NCBI RefSeq assembly: GCF_002105195.1
Contig: NZ_MUHU01000029.1
Coordinates: 1 to 62,699, forward strand
Length of the DNA: 62,699 nt
Reading direction: 5' to 3'
From: Derxia lacustris
GTDB taxonomy: Bacteria > Pseudomonadota > Gammaproteobacteria > Burkholderiales > Burkholderiaceae_E
In this document: piece after piece, positions 40,787 through 50,834 of the stretch
Layout: the number at the start of each line of letters is the position of its first letter
Position numbering within the stretch: position 1 is the first letter of the stretch
Notes under the pieces: model-generated
The model's database searches: none
What the model saw: the letters and a program-made list of their open reading frames with translations, nothing else
What the model was told of the DNA's origin: nothing
Position numbers and translations under genes: made by a program

Positions 40787-41087
40787 CGCAATATCCTTCC
40801 AGAGAAGTTTCAATGAACCGGCCGACCAGAAACTCCTCCGGCCCCATTTCATCGCCCGCAGCCCATCGCCGCGATCAAATGCAATGTATTGATTCGCGCC
40901 CCGAAAGGCTTCACCTGGCGATCACCAATCGATCACCTCGATGGCCGTGGCGCTGATTCCCCCGGCGTGAAAGCGATGGCACGGCGGCGTGTCGCATGTC
41001 CGGTCCCGGGCGCGGCGCCCGGCCGGAACGGTTGTGGGTTGCGCCGGCCGTCTTGAAAATGCATTTCCATCCGCGCATGGAGGGAAT
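40787..41087. promoter_or_regulatory. Divergent PEP-CTERM / receptor-kinase control region
   Basis: A 301-bp region between two outward genes. It contains three TCACC direct repeats in exact 11-bp register (listed separately) and, on the leftward side, TACATT (complement at 40883-40888) as a possible -10 box about 23 bp from the repeats. No ORF looks coding here. Confidence 0.5.
40911..40937. promoter_or_regulatory. Three TCACC direct repeats at 11-bp spacing
   Basis: TCACC starts at 40911, 40922 and 40933, each exactly 11 bp apart; the last two extend to CGATCACC. OmpR/PhoB-type winged-helix proteins bind tandem direct repeats at this one-helical-turn spacing. The neighbouring gene encodes such a winged helix at its N-terminus, so this is its best candidate operator. 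The site is about 125 bp from the PEP-CTERM start and 151 bp from the kinase start. Confidence 0.5.
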
Positions 41088-43826
41088 GTGACCAATCTCT
41101 ATCGATATCGATTCGGCTCGGTCGTGTTCGACCAAGGCAGTTTCGAACTCAGTGTCGATGGCGGCGCGGTGGAAATCCAGCGCAAGCCGTTGCAAGTATT
41201 GAATCTGCTGTTGCAGAACGCCGGCAAGGCGGTGCCGCGCGAGGAATTCATTCGCGAAGTCTGGCGCGGGCAGCCGACGGTCGACAATGTATTGGCGAAT
41301 GCGATCGCCAAATTGCGCAATGCGATCGGTCCCGCGCATGCGCAGCATATCGAGAGCATTCCGCGCGTCGGTTATCGGCTGTCGGTGGCGATCGAGCGCA
41401 CGGCGATTTCGGGCTCGGATGCGGGCATGCCGAAATTCCGCCCCGGCGATCATGTGCCACAGCGCGAGCATTTCCGGCTGGAGCGACGTTTCGGCGCTTC
41501 CGAAGCGAATGACGTCTGGCTCGCGCGACATATCAAAACCGGCGAGGAGCGGGTTTTCAAATTCGCGAGCGCCGAGCAGCATATGTCGTCGCTCAAGCGC
41601 GAGGTGACGCTCGCGCGGCTGTTGCGCAATGCGCTCGGCGACCGGCCCGATTTCGTCCGCATCATCGACTGGAATTTCAGCGAACCGCCCTATTTCGTCG
41701 AAAGCGAATATGGCGGCGTCAATCTCGCCGAATGGGCAGGGGCCGACGGCCGCCTGGCCGCACTGGCATTGCAGGATCGGCTGGCGCTGTTCCTGCAGAT
41801 CGCGCAGGCGGTGGCGTCGGCGCATTCGCTCGCGGTGCTGCACAAGGATCTGAAGCCGACCAATGTGCTGGTCGAGCCGGCGGGCGCGGGCTGGCAGTGC
41901 CGGCTGGTCGATTTCGGCAGTGGCCGATTGCTCGACATGGCGCGGCTCGGCGTGCTCGGCATCACGCCGCTGGGGCTGACGGTCGTCAACGGCATCGCCT
42001 TCGATGCCGCGCGCGGCACCCTGCTCTACACCGCGCCCGAACTGCTGGCCGACGAGCCGGCCACCGTGCGCAGCGACATCTATGCGCTCGGCGTGCTGCT
42101 GTACCAGATCGTCGTCGGCGATCTGCAGCGCGGCCTCGCCGTCGGCTGGGAGCGCGACATCGACGACGAACTGCTGCGCGCCGACATCGCGCGTGCAACC
42201 GACGGCGATCCGGTCCGGCGCTTCGGCAGCGCGAGCGAGCTGGCCGAGGCGCTGGCCGCGCTGCCGAAGCGGCACGAGGCGCGGCGCGCGGCGATGGCCG
42301 AAGCGCGGCAGCGACAGATCGAAGGCGAACAGCTGCTCGCGCTGCGGCGGCGCCGGCCCTGGCTGTACGCGGTGATCGGCGTGCTGCTCGCGGGGCTGCT
42401 GACCGCGCTCGAGCTCTACGCGCAACTGCGCACCGCGCGCGAGCAGACCGCGCACGAGCTGGCCACCAAATCCGCGCTGAACAAGTTCCTGATCGACGAT
42501 TTCATCGAGGCCGCGAACCCGGCGCTGGCCGGTCGGCGCGATGTCACCGTGGCCGAGGCGGCGAGGACCGCTGCCGGCAAGGTGGACGGCACGCTCGTAC
42601 AGACCTCGCCGGAGGTGCGGGCGGGCATCCATGCGGCGCTGCATGGCGTCTTCAACAAGTTGTCGGATTTCCCGAGCGCGCTCGCGGAGGGGCGCAAGGC
42701 GGTCGCGGAATGGGCGCGCTCGACCGCGCCGGACGTAGAGCAGCGCGGTTTCGTCATGCTGACCGATGTCTATCTGCTCGCGGTCTCGGGCCATCTGGAC
42801 GAAGCCGAGAAGCTGCTGGCCGACGCCGAAGCCTTGCTCAAGCCCTTGAAGCCGGTGCCGCCCGAGTTGCAGGCCGAGCTGCTGTTCCAGCATGGCTCCA
42901 TTCATGTGGAGCGACGGCAGTTTGAAGATGCGTTCCGCGACTACGCTCAGGCTTGGGCGATCGCCCGGCAACCCGGCTTCGCCGACCCGGTCATCGCCGG
43001 CCATGTCGAGGGCGCGCTGTCGAACATGAACACGATGCTCGGCCACCATGCGCAGGCCGAGCAACTGGCGCGCGATCTGATGGAGCGGCAGGTCGCGATC
43101 TGGGGCGCCGATCATGTGCGGACCTGCTTCACCGCCTTCATCCTCGCCAACACGCTGGGCTATCAGAACCGCGCCGACGAAGGGCTGGCGCTGGCGGACA
43201 AGTCGATCGCCTGCCTGACCGCGCGTCTCGGTGCGCAAAGCACCGGAGTCGCCGACGCCAGGGTGACGCGCGCGACCCTGCTGGCGCAGGCCCGGCGCTA
43301 CCGCGAAGCCGCCGTGGCCTTCGGCGAAGTCGCCGATCTCTATGGCGCCGTGCTCGGGCCGAACTCCGAGGGCCGGATCAATGCGATCGCGAACCAGGCC
43401 GCTGCCCTGCGCAACGCCGGCCAGTTGACCGCCGCCGACGTTGTCTTCGGCGCGGGCCTGAAGCTGGGCGCTGACGCGCTCGGTCAGGACCATCCCACGA
43501 TGCAGGCGCTGAAGTTCGGCGCGGCGCGCACCCGCCTCGACATGGGAAGGACGGCCGGCGTCGCCGTCCTGCTTCAAGGGCTGGATGCCGACGCGCTGAA
43601 TGAATCCGAGCAGGCGCCCGACTGGCCCGCCCGGCTCGCGCTGCAACGCGGCCGTCTGGCCCTGCTGTCGGGCGACCGGGCGCGGGCCGCAGAGCTGCTT
43701 GGCACGGCCCGCGCGCTGGAGGCCGGGCGCAATGACGCAGCCGACGCGATCCGGGAGATCGACGACTGGCTCGTCAAGGCGGGCGCCGCGCCCCGGCTTG
43801 CGGCGGCGGTCGGCACGCGGTCCTGA
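41088..43826 (+). CDS. Winged-helix / Ser-Thr kinase / TM / TPR receptor protein
   Basis: A 912-aa protein of unusual architecture. Residues 1-100: OmpR/PhoB-type DNA-binding winged helix (RKPLQVLNLLLQNAGKAVPR, ending RVGYRLSV). About 128-395: eukaryote-like Ser/Thr kinase with ATP-lysine Lys158 (RVFKFA), catalytic Asp254 in LHKDLKPTN, DFG Asp275 and APE; the glycine loop is degenerate and HRD is HKD (non-RD kinase). TM helix about 424-445. About 450-912: TPR-like helical repeats, predicted periplasmic. GTG 41088 with GGAGGGA upstream is the chosen start; the longer ATG frame is noise. Layout suggests a membrane-tethered transcription factor. Divergent PEP-CTERM gene is the natural target. 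Confidence 0.87.
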   Translation: MTNLYRYRFGSVVFDQGSFELSVDGGAVEIQRKPLQVLNLLLQNAGKAVPREEFIREVWRGQPTVDNVLANAIAKLRNAIGPAHAQHIESIPRVGYRLSVAIERTAISGSDAGMPKFRPGDHVPQREHFRLERRFGASEANDVWLARHIKTGEERVFKFASAEQHMSSLKREVTLARLLRNALGDRPDFVRIIDWNFSEPPYFVESEYGGVNLAEWAGADGRLAALALQDRLALFLQIAQAVASAHSLAVLHKDLKPTNVLVEPAGAGWQCRLVDFGSGRLLDMARLGVLGITPLGLTVVNGIAFDAARGTLLYTAPELLADEPATVRSDIYALGVLLYQIVVGDLQRGLAVGWERDIDDELLRADIARATDGDPVRRFGSASELAEALAALPKRHEARRAAMAEARQRQIEGEQLLALRRRRPWLYAVIGVLLAGLLTALELYAQLRTAREQTAHELATKSALNKFLIDDFIEAANPALAGRRDVTVAEAARTAAGKVDGTLVQTSPEVRAGIHAALHGVFNKLSDFPSALAEGRKAVAEWARSTAPDVEQRGFVMLTDVYLLAVSGHLDEAEKLLADAEALLKPLKPVPPELQAELLFQHGSIHVERRQFEDAFRDYAQAWAIARQPGFADPVIAGHVEGALSNMNTMLGHHAQAEQLARDLMERQVAIWGADHVRTCFTAFILANTLGYQNRADEGLALADKSIACLTARLGAQSTGVADARVTRATLLAQARRYREAAVAFGEVADLYGAVLGPNSEGRINAIANQAAALRNAGQLTAADVVFGAGLKLGADALGQDHPTMQALKFGAARTRLDMGRTAGVAVLLQGLDADALNESEQAPDWPARLALQRGRLALLSGDRARAAELLGTARALEAGRNDAADAIREIDDWLVKAGAAPRLAAAVGTRS

Positions 43827-43839
43827 AGGCAGGCGCTGG

Positions 43840-45102
43840 TCAGCCCCGGGCTTCGGCGGCGAGCGCGTCCGGCACGGCCGCCGGCGTCGCCTTCAGCCGC
43901 GCCAGCCACAGCGCGCAGCCGAGCAGCGACAGCAGAAGCAGCGCGACGAAACCGCAGACTCCCGGCCACTCCGCACGCATCCAGAACCATCCGCCAGCCG
44001 AGCCCATCACGCTCGCGCCCAGGTAATAGGCCAGCAGATAGAGCGCCGACGCATGGCCCTTGTTGCCGCGCGCCAGCCGCCCGACCCAGCCGCTGGCCAG
44101 CGCATGCACCGCGAAAAAGCCAAAGGTGAACACGCCGATTCCGGCGATCAGCAGCGCCAGCGGCAGGGCCAGCGTGAGCGCCAGCCCGGTCAGCGCGATC
44201 AGCACCGAGCCGATCAGCACCGGCCCGCGCCCGAGCCGGTCGGCCAGCCAGCCGGCGCTCGACGACGCCAGCGTGCCCATCAGGTACAGCAGAAAGATCA
44301 GCCCGATGTGCGCCTGCGTCAGCGAGTAGGGCGGCGCCATCAGCCGGAAGCCGGCGTAGTTGTAGACCGTCATGAAGCCGCCCATCGCCAGCAGCCCCAC
44401 GCCATACAGCGGCAGCAGCCCCGGCGTGGCCAGATGCGCGGCCCAGGCGCGCAGATGAAAGCCCGCGCCGGTGGCCGCGCGCGGCCGGAAATTGCGCGAC
44501 GCCGGCAGCAGCGCCACGAAGCCGGCCGCCGCCAGCAGCCCGAGCGCGCCGGTCAGCCCGAGCGCCGCGCGCCAGCCCCAGGCCTCGGCGGCGAGCCCGG
44601 TCACCACCCGCCCGGTCATGCCGCCGATGGAGGTGCCGCTCACGTAAAGCCCCATCGCAAAGCCCAGGCCGCGCGGATGGATCTCCTCGGCCAGATAGGC
44701 CATGGCCACCGCCGGCACGCCGCCCAGCACGATGCCGACCGCCATCCGCGCCGCGAGCAGGCCGTGCCAGCCCGGCATCGCGGCGGCCAGCAGATCGAGC
44801 GCGGCAGCGCCGAACATCGACACCGTCATGGTCCGCTTGCGGCTCCAGCGTTCCGAGGCCGCGCCGACCAGCAGGATCGACAGCGCCAGCGGCCCGGTCG
44901 CCAGCGACAGCGCGAGCGAAGCCTCGGCCGGGCTCACGCCAAACGTGCTGGCGAAGGCCGGCAGCAGCGGTTGCACGCAGTGCAGCAGCGAGAAGGTGGA
45001 ATAACCGGCGAGGAAGAGCGCCGCGACGATCTGGCGATAGCCGGCGCTGCCGGGTTCGGTCCAGTGCGGCGCGGCGGTGGCGGATGCGGCGGAGGAAGTC
45101 AT
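43840..45102 (-). CDS. MFS transporter (YnfM/arabinose-efflux-like)
   Basis: A 420-aa, 12-helix major facilitator. Features: [20 protein letters not shown] after helix 1, [11 protein letters not shown] in the 2-3 loop, [18 protein letters not shown] near helix 4-5, and [13 protein letters not shown] in the 8-9 loop. This is the pattern of the YnfM-like drug/sugar efflux branch. Start 45102 gives a short N-terminal tail before helix 1; further upstream sequence is shadow. Converges with the kinase gene, 13 bp apart. Confidence 0.88.
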   Translation of the reverse strand: MTSSAASATAAPHWTEPGSAGYRQIVAALFLAGYSTFSLLHCVQPLLPAFASTFGVSPAEASLALSLATGPLALSILLVGAASERWSRKRTMTVSMFGAAALDLLAAAMPGWHGLLAARMAVGIVLGGVPAVAMAYLAEEIHPRGLGFAMGLYVSGTSIGGMTGRVVTGLAAEAWGWRAALGLTGALGLLAAAGFVALLPASRNFRPRAATGAGFHLRAWAAHLATPGLLPLYGVGLLAMGGFMTVYNYAGFRLMAPPYSLTQAHIGLIFLLYLMGTLASSSAGWLADRLGRGPVLIGSVLIALTGLALTLALPLALLIAGIGVFTFGFFAVHALASGWVGRLARGNKGHASALYLLAYYLGASVMGSAGGWFWMRAEWPGVCGFVALLLLSLLGCALWLARLKATPAAVPDALAAEARG

Positions 45103-45182
45103 CCGCGCGATTGTCCGCGCCGGCTGCGGGCGGCGAAAGCGCCGACCGGACGCGCGCCGAAGGGGCCAGTGCGCCGCAGCAG

Positions 45183-45761
45183 CTACCAGCGCCGCGGCGG
45201 CGGCATCACGATCACCTCGGGCTCCGGTTCGTAGTAGCGATAGCGATAGCTGCGCGTGCCGTAGGCCGACGCGGCCGGCAGCTGGTTGCCCTTGGCGTAC
45301 ATGCATTGCAGATAGGCCGTGTCGTAGCGCCGTTGCGCCTCGCCGCCGGTGGCCTGCGACTGGTTGGCGCCGACCGCCGCGCCGGTGACCATGCCCACCG
45401 CCGCGCCCACGCCGGCGGCCTGGCCGCTGCCACCGGCCAGCGCGCCGGCCGCCGCCCCGAGCGCGGTGCCGACGGTGGCGCTGGTGGCCAGGCTGGCGTT
45501 GGCGCTGTCGGCCACCGGAGCGCCGATGGCGCGCTGGGCCCAGCCACGGCATTGCTCATCCTCGGCCATGAAGACCTCGAAGGGCTTGTTGGCGGCCGGC
45601 ATGACCATCACGCTCGGGCCGGTCGGCAGCTGGGCGCAGGCGCCGAGGACAAGGGCGGCGGCGCCGAGCGCGAGCCCGGCCAGCGGGCGGTTCGGGCGGT
45701 GGGTGACGGGCGCGACGGTCATGGCGTTCATCGCGGCGGCCGGCGTCGGGCGGCGGCTCAT
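45183..45761 (-). CDS. Glycine-zipper lipoprotein
   Basis: A small envelope protein of up to 192 aa. Lipobox LVLGACAQ follows a hydrophobic signal; a Gly/Ala-rich glycine-zipper region (GTALGAAAGALAGGSG, then AAVGMVTGAAVGANQ) suggests membrane-associated helices; the Tyr/Arg-rich tail ends YRYRYYEPEPEVIV. The ATG at 45761 overlaps the upstream stop as ATGA; internal ATGs at 45731 or 45722 give a more normal signal length. Role unknown. Confidence 0.78.
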   Translation of the reverse strand: MSRRPTPAAAMNAMTVAPVTHRPNRPLAGLALGAAALVLGACAQLPTGPSVMVMPAANKPFEVFMAEDEQCRGWAQRAIGAPVADSANASLATSATVGTALGAAAGALAGGSGQAAGVGAAVGMVTGAAVGANQSQATGGEAQRRYDTAYLQCMYAKGNQLPAASAYGTRSYRYRYYEPEPEVIVMPPPRRW

Positions 45762-46327
45762 TGCGCGGCTCCCGGCGTGCTGCCGGCGGCGGGCGCCGGC
45801 GTGCTGGGCGGCACGGCGCTGCCGTCGCCGGGCGCGGGCGGCACGGCCGGCACCTGCTTCCAGCCGCCGGTACAGCTCGCCACATAGGGGTAGTAGGCGC
45901 GGCTCGCCTCGCACCAGTACCAGCTGGGCTGCACGGCGGCCGGGGCCGGAGCGGTGGCGACGCTGGCGGCCGGCGGTGCGGTTTCGACGATGACGGTGGT
46001 GACCGGCGGCTCGGGCCGGGCCGGCGGCAGCGACCACAGATACCAGACCGGCCCGGCCACCCACCACCAGCCGAAATAGCCGTCATGCCCGCCGTGCAGC
46101 CAGCGGCCGCCGCCGGGGCCGCCACCGCCCGGCGCGCCGCCAAAGCCGCCGCCCGGGCCGCCGGGTCCGCGCGGCTGGGCCAGCGCGGCGCCGCTGCCCG
46201 TGACGAGCGCGAGTGCCACCAGCGCCAGCGCCCCCGCGCGCCGAGCGCGCCCCGTGTGCGCTCGCGCCGGCCCGCGCGCGCCGCCCGCCTGATCCGTCCG
46301 CGCGCAAGCGCGCTTGCCGCTGTCCAT
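45758..46327 (-). CDS. Gly/Pro-rich exported protein
   Basis: A 189-aa exported protein. Signal peptide with a long basic n-region and cleavage after ALA (about residue 50), then a Gly/Pro-rich stretch, a Trp-rich segment (GYFGWWWVAGPVWYLW) and a conserved-looking block PSWYWCEASRAYYPYVASC. That last block recurs in many Burkholderiales envelope proteins of unknown function. ATG 46327 follows GGAG at 6 nt. Coupled by ATGA to the glycine-zipper lipoprotein. Confidence 0.75.
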   Translation of the reverse strand: MDSGKRACARTDQAGGARGPARAHTGRARRAGALALVALALVTGSGAALAQPRGPGGPGGGFGGAPGGGGPGGGRWLHGGHDGYFGWWWVAGPVWYLWSLPPARPEPPVTTVIVETAPPAASVATAPAPAAVQPSWYWCEASRAYYPYVASCTGGWKQVPAVPPAPGDGSAVPPSTPAPAAGSTPGAAQ

Positions 46328-46662
46328 GCCGTTCTCCGTGTCGCCGGCCCTGCGTGGCCGAGGCCCGCAGTTCAGCGCGCGCGTGCTGCCGCTTTCTTGC
46401 GCGGCGTCCCGGGATTGCGAGCGCGCGTAACCGCGTCCGGCGGCGCCGGCTTGCCGCGCATCGGCCGGGGCGCGCGCTGCGCGGCGCCGGCATGCCGATT
46501 GCTGTCCGTCGCAGTCAAGCCGTGAAATGCCTGCGCTTGCAGTGCCACGTTTCGACCGAACGGCGGCAAGGCCGCATGCCATGATCGGCGCGCCGTGGCG
46601 CCGCCTGCCGACCTGGCAGCGCTGCCGTCACGCACCCGTTTCCACTCGTCATCGGAGTCGTC
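46328..46662. promoter_or_regulatory. Divergent region, exported protein / gltI
   Basis: A 335-bp gap with outward-facing genes. It must carry the gltIJKL promoter and that of the two small envelope genes. I see no ORF with coding character, no clear operator palindrome and no terminator. Confidence 0.4.
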
Positions 46663-47583
46663 ATGACCAAATCCGTGTTGCTGGCCGCGCTCATCGCCGT
46701 CGGCGCGTCCGTCGCTGCCAGCGGCGCCGGCGCCCAGGAACTCACCGGCACGCTCAAGAAGATCAAGGACACCGGCAAGGTGACCGTGGGCGTGCGCGAT
46801 TCCTCGGGCGTGCTGTCGTACACGCTCGGCAACGGGCAGTACGCCGGCTTCCACGTCAACCTGTGCCAGAACCTGCTGGCCGACCTGCAAAAGCAGCTCA
46901 AGCTGCCCAAGCTGGCCGTCGAGTACATGTCGGTCACCTCGTCGAACCGCATTCCGCTGGTGGAAAACGGCACGGTCGACATCGAATGCGGCTCGACCAC
47001 CAACAACGCTGCGCGCCAGAAGCAGGTGAGCTTTGCGCTCACCACCTATGTGACCGAGGTGCGCATGGCGGTCAAGGCCGGCAGCCGGCTGCACTCCGTG
47101 GCCCAGCTCGACGGCAAGACCGTGGCCACCACCACCGGCACCACCTCCGTGCAAACGCTGCGCAAGAGCGAGCGTGGCCAGAACGTCAACTTCAACGAGG
47201 TCTACGGCAAGGACCACGCCGAGAGCTTTCTGCTGCTGGAGTCGGGCCGCGCCGACGCCTTCGTGATGGACGACTACATCCTCGCCGGCAACATCGCCAA
47301 CGCGAAGGATCCGAAGCAGTTCGACATCGTCGGCGAGCCGCTGTCGGTCGAGCCGATCGCGATCATGTTCCGCAAGGACGATCCGGCCTTCAAGGCAGCG
47401 GTGGACGGCTACATCCGCAAGGTGATGAAGAGCGGCGAGTTCGAGAAGCTCTACGTCAAGTGGTTCCAGTCGCCGATCCCGCCCAAGGGCAACAACCCCG
47501 ACGTGCCGATGAGCCAGCGGCTCAAGGACGCCATCGCCAATCCCAACGACAAGCCGATGGAGGACTACACAAAGAAGTCGTGA
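46663..47583 (+). CDS. gltI: Glutamate/aspartate-binding periplasmic protein
   Basis: A 306-aa periplasmic binding protein of the polar amino-acid family (GltI/AatJ). Signal peptide about 1-24 (ending AGA), then LKKIKDTGKVTVGVRDSSG, YMSVTSSNRIPLVENGTVDI and CGSTTNN, the hallmark ligand-binding region of GltI. Length matches. First gene of gltIJKL in standard order. Confidence 0.93.
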   Translation: MTKSVLLAALIAVGASVAASGAGAQELTGTLKKIKDTGKVTVGVRDSSGVLSYTLGNGQYAGFHVNLCQNLLADLQKQLKLPKLAVEYMSVTSSNRIPLVENGTVDIECGSTTNNAARQKQVSFALTTYVTEVRMAVKAGSRLHSVAQLDGKTVATTTGTTSVQTLRKSERGQNVNFNEVYGKDHAESFLLLESGRADAFVMDDYILAGNIANAKDPKQFDIVGEPLSVEPIAIMFRKDDPAFKAAVDGYIRKVMKSGEFEKLYVKWFQSPIPPKGNNPDVPMSQRLKDAIANPNDKPMEDYTKKS

Positions 47584-47684
47584 TCGGCTGAACGCCCGCG
47601 CGGGTCTGCCTCTGCACCCAGCCGGCGCAGGCCCGTTCCGGTCGGGCGCGCGTCAATTCCAACCCTTTACCGACGAGGGATCGC

Positions 47685-48401
47685 ATGGCCCTGAACTGGG
47701 AATTCTTCACCGAGGACATCGGCGACGGCACGACCTATCTCGACTGGATGCTGACTGCCTGGGGCTGGACGGCGGCGGTGTCGGGGCTGTCGCTGCTGGT
47801 GGCGCTGGCTATCGGCGCGCTGGTCGGCACGCTGCGCACGCTGCCGTCCAAACCGGCGCAATGGGTGGGCACGGCCTGGACCGAGCTGTTCCGCAACATC
47901 CCGCTGCTGGTGCAGATCTTCGTCTGGTACCACGTCATTCCGGCGCTCATCCCGGCCATGCGGGCGCTGCCCGGCTTTGTGCTGGTGGTGTTCGGGCTCG
48001 GCTTCTTCACCTCGGCGCGCATTTCCGAGCAGGTGCGCTCGGGCATCCAGGCGCTGCCGCGCGGCCAGGGCATGGCGGGCAAGGCGCTCGGCCTGACCAC
48101 GGCGCAGACCTATCGCTACGTGATCCTGCCGATGGCCTTCCGCATCATCCTGCCGCCGCTCACCAGCGAGTCGATGGGCATCGTCAAGAACTCGGCCGCG
48201 GCGTTTGCCGTGAGCATCTCGGAGCTGACGATGTTCTCGATGCAGGCCACCGAGGAAACCTCGCGCCCGATCGAGGTCTATCTGGCCGTCACCGGGCTCT
48301 ACGTGGTGACCGCCGGCGCGATCTATTTCGTCATGAGCTTCATCGAGCGCCGGGTGCGCATTCCGGGCTTCGTCGGCCCCGCCATGAGCGGAGGCCACTG
48401 A
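47685..48401 (+). CDS. gltJ: Glutamate/aspartate ABC permease
   Basis: A 238-aa permease of the His/Glu/Gln/Arg ABC class with about five helices and the EAA-like loop ALPRGQGMAGKALGLTTAQT. TELFRNIPLLVQIFVWYHVI is typical of GltJ. GAGGGA precedes the ATG. Two nucleotides from stop to the gltK start region, so tightly coupled; 101 bp after gltI. Confidence 0.93.
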   Translation: MALNWEFFTEDIGDGTTYLDWMLTAWGWTAAVSGLSLLVALAIGALVGTLRTLPSKPAQWVGTAWTELFRNIPLLVQIFVWYHVIPALIPAMRALPGFVLVVFGLGFFTSARISEQVRSGIQALPRGQGMAGKALGLTTAQTYRYVILPMAFRIILPPLTSESMGIVKNSAAAFAVSISELTMFSMQATEETSRPIEVYLAVTGLYVVTAGAIYFVMSFIERRVRIPGFVGPAMSGGH

Positions 48402-48402
48402 C

Positions 48403-49071
48403 ATGCTGAATCTCGACTGGGATTTCTTCAGCTGGTCGCTGGTCAGCGACTTTCTGCTGAAGGGGCTGCTGTTCAGCCTGCAACTCACCGTGGTGGCGAT
48501 GCTGGGCGGCATCTTCTTTGGCACCGTGCTGGCGCTGATGCGGCTGTCGGGCCGCAAATGGCTCGACTGGCCGGCGGCGTTCTATGTCAACGCCATGCGC
48601 GCGATTCCGCTGGTGATGGTGATCCTTTGGTTCTTCCTGCTCATGCCCTATCTGGTGGGCAAGCCCATCGGCGCGGAGCTGTCGGCGGTCATCACCTTCA
48701 TCGCCTTCGAGGCGGCGTACTACGCCGAGATCATGCGCGCCGGCATCCAGAGCATTCCGCGCGGTCAGGTGTTTGCGGGCCAGGCGCTGGGCCTGACCTA
48801 TGGCCAGAACATGCGGCTGGTGATCCTGCCGCAGGCCTTCCGCAACATGCTGCCGGTGCTGCTGACGCAGACCATCATCCTGTTCCAGGACACCTCGCTG
48901 GTGTACGCGATTGGCGCCTATGACCTGTTCAAGGGCTTCAACGTGGCGGGGCGCAATTTCGGCCGGCCGATCGAGAGCACGCTGCTCGCGGTGGTCGTGT
49001 ACTTCGCGATCAGCTTCAGCCTGTCGACGCTCGTGAAGCGGCTTCAGGCCCGCATCGCCATCGTGCGCTGA
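48403..49071 (+). CDS. gltK: Glutamate/aspartate ABC permease
   Basis: A 222-aa partner permease. [20 protein letters not shown] and the docking loop [20 protein letters not shown] identify the GltK subfamily. It begins one base after the gltJ stop. Forms the heterodimeric channel with GltJ. Confidence 0.93.
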   Translation: MLNLDWDFFSWSLVSDFLLKGLLFSLQLTVVAMLGGIFFGTVLALMRLSGRKWLDWPAAFYVNAMRAIPLVMVILWFFLLMPYLVGKPIGAELSAVITFIAFEAAYYAEIMRAGIQSIPRGQVFAGQALGLTYGQNMRLVILPQAFRNMLPVLLTQTIILFQDTSLVYAIGAYDLFKGFNVAGRNFGRPIESTLLAVVVYFAISFSLSTLVKRLQARIAIVR

Positions 49072-49109
49072 GCGCGCATCCCAACCGACCAAGAAAGCGA
49101 GAGGCGCTC

Positions 49110-49850
<741 letters not shown>

Positions 49851-49881
49851 GGCGCGACAACTTCGACAAGGAAAGCCCCGC

Positions 49882-50052
49882 ATGAACGTCAGACAGATGA
49901 TCGAGCTGCTCGGCGCATTTCCGCCCGACGCGGTGGTGATGTTCGAGGGCGAGACCGGCTACGACGCCATTTCCGGCATCACGCTCGAACCCGGCATCCA
50001 GCCCGGCATGCCGGACGAGGTGATTCTTCATCCCGACATGACGCCCGACTGA
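49882..50052 (+). CDS. Small 56-aa protein downstream of gltL
   Basis: A 56-aa acidic protein (MNVRQMIELLGAFPPD ... EVILHPDMTPD) in the gltIJKL direction, 31 bp after gltL, with AAGGAAA about 8 nt before the ATG and a strong terminator right after. The pattern 'hydrophobic helix, FPPDAVVMFEG, strand' resembles small phage/host proteins that start with a L-x-x-hP-P-D-x-x-V motif. Function unknown; the position suggests co-expression with the transporter. Confidence 0.7.
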   Translation: MNVRQMIELLGAFPPDAVVMFEGETGYDAISGITLEPGIQPGMPDEVILHPDMTPD

Positions 50053-50072
50053 GGCCGTCCGACTGCCCTCCA

Positions 50073-50106
50073 CGGCCTTCGCGTTTTCCGGCGCGGAGGC
50101 CGTTTT
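50073..50106 (+). terminator. Rho-independent terminator of glt operon
   Basis: Stem CGGCCTTCGCG (50073-50083) pairs with CGCGGAGGCCG (50092-50102), 11 bp with one G-T wobble, loop of 8, followed by TTTT. It lies 20 bp after the 56-aa gene. Its complement lacks a comparable run for the minus-strand gene. Confidence 0.8.
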
Positions 50107-50129
50107 CACAAGGGCAGCCGGCGCGGGAC

Positions 50130-50669
50130 TTACAGGGTGCGCAGCGTTTCGCCCACATGGCCGTGGCGATGCAGGCTCAGGCTGGCCGCTTCGGCCTGAC
50201 GCTCGTCGACCGGATGGCCGACGACGGCCCAGCGGCCGGTTTCCACTGCCTTGCGCGTGGCGGCGATCAGCGGCGCATGGTCGGGCCGCATGCTCACGAC
50301 GCCGCCGACCATCAGGCCGAAGATCATTCCCACGCCGCTCATCGCCAGCGCCGCCAGCAGCGGCGAGGTGACCACGGCGGCCTGCCCGACCGCATGGAGC
50401 ACGCCGAAAAGCGCCAGCCCGAGCGCCAGGCCGATGGCGCCGCAGGTGGCGTGGGCGCGCAGCACCGTGTGCCAGATGCCGTCGTCCTCGGGTTCGGTCT
50501 TGGCGCCGACATCGGCTTCGCCCGGCCGCAGGATGCGGACCTGCCAGGGCTCCATGCCGCTGTCGCGGCGCATGGCCTCGGCGGCCAGCCCGGCGGCCTC
50601 GGCGTTGTCGTACACGGCGGCCACCTTGGTGACCGAGCGTTCGCCAAAAAACAGTGCGCGGATGTTCAT
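50130..50669 (-). CDS. Small membrane protein with two central helices
   Basis: A 179-aa protein. The N-terminal about 60 residues are soluble (KVAAVYDNAEAAGLAAEAMR, then WQVRILRPGEAD), resembling small ferredoxin-like folds; two hydrophobic helices at about 82-101 and 108-130; then a soluble tail rich in His. This layout recurs in Burkholderiales as a conserved hypothetical. ATG 50669 has AGGA about 7 nt upstream. No neighbour suggests a role. Confidence 0.75.
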   Translation of the reverse strand: MNIRALFFGERSVTKVAAVYDNAEAAGLAAEAMRRDSGMEPWQVRILRPGEADVGAKTEPEDDGIWHTVLRAHATCGAIGLALGLALFGVLHAVGQAAVVTSPLLAALAMSGVGMIFGLMVGGVVSMRPDHAPLIAATRKAVETGRWAVVGHPVDERQAEAASLSLHRHGHVGETLRTL

Positions 50670-50834
50670 GTGTTGTCCTTCGCGACAATCCAACTTAGGG
50701 CTTCAGCATCCGCGCCGACGGCGCGCGCCGGTGTGGGGCCGGACCGCGTCCAGCTGTAGGAAAGCGCTGCGTGCGATGCCGATTTGAAATTCAGCTGTGG
50801 CAGCCTGCGCGGCTCTTCTTTGGCAGGCGATGGC

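Noticed and set aside
40989..41087. ATG 40989 as the start of the receptor kinase
   Set aside because: The 33 added residues look random, and GTG 41088 has GGAGGGA at proper spacing and begins right at the winged-helix fold.
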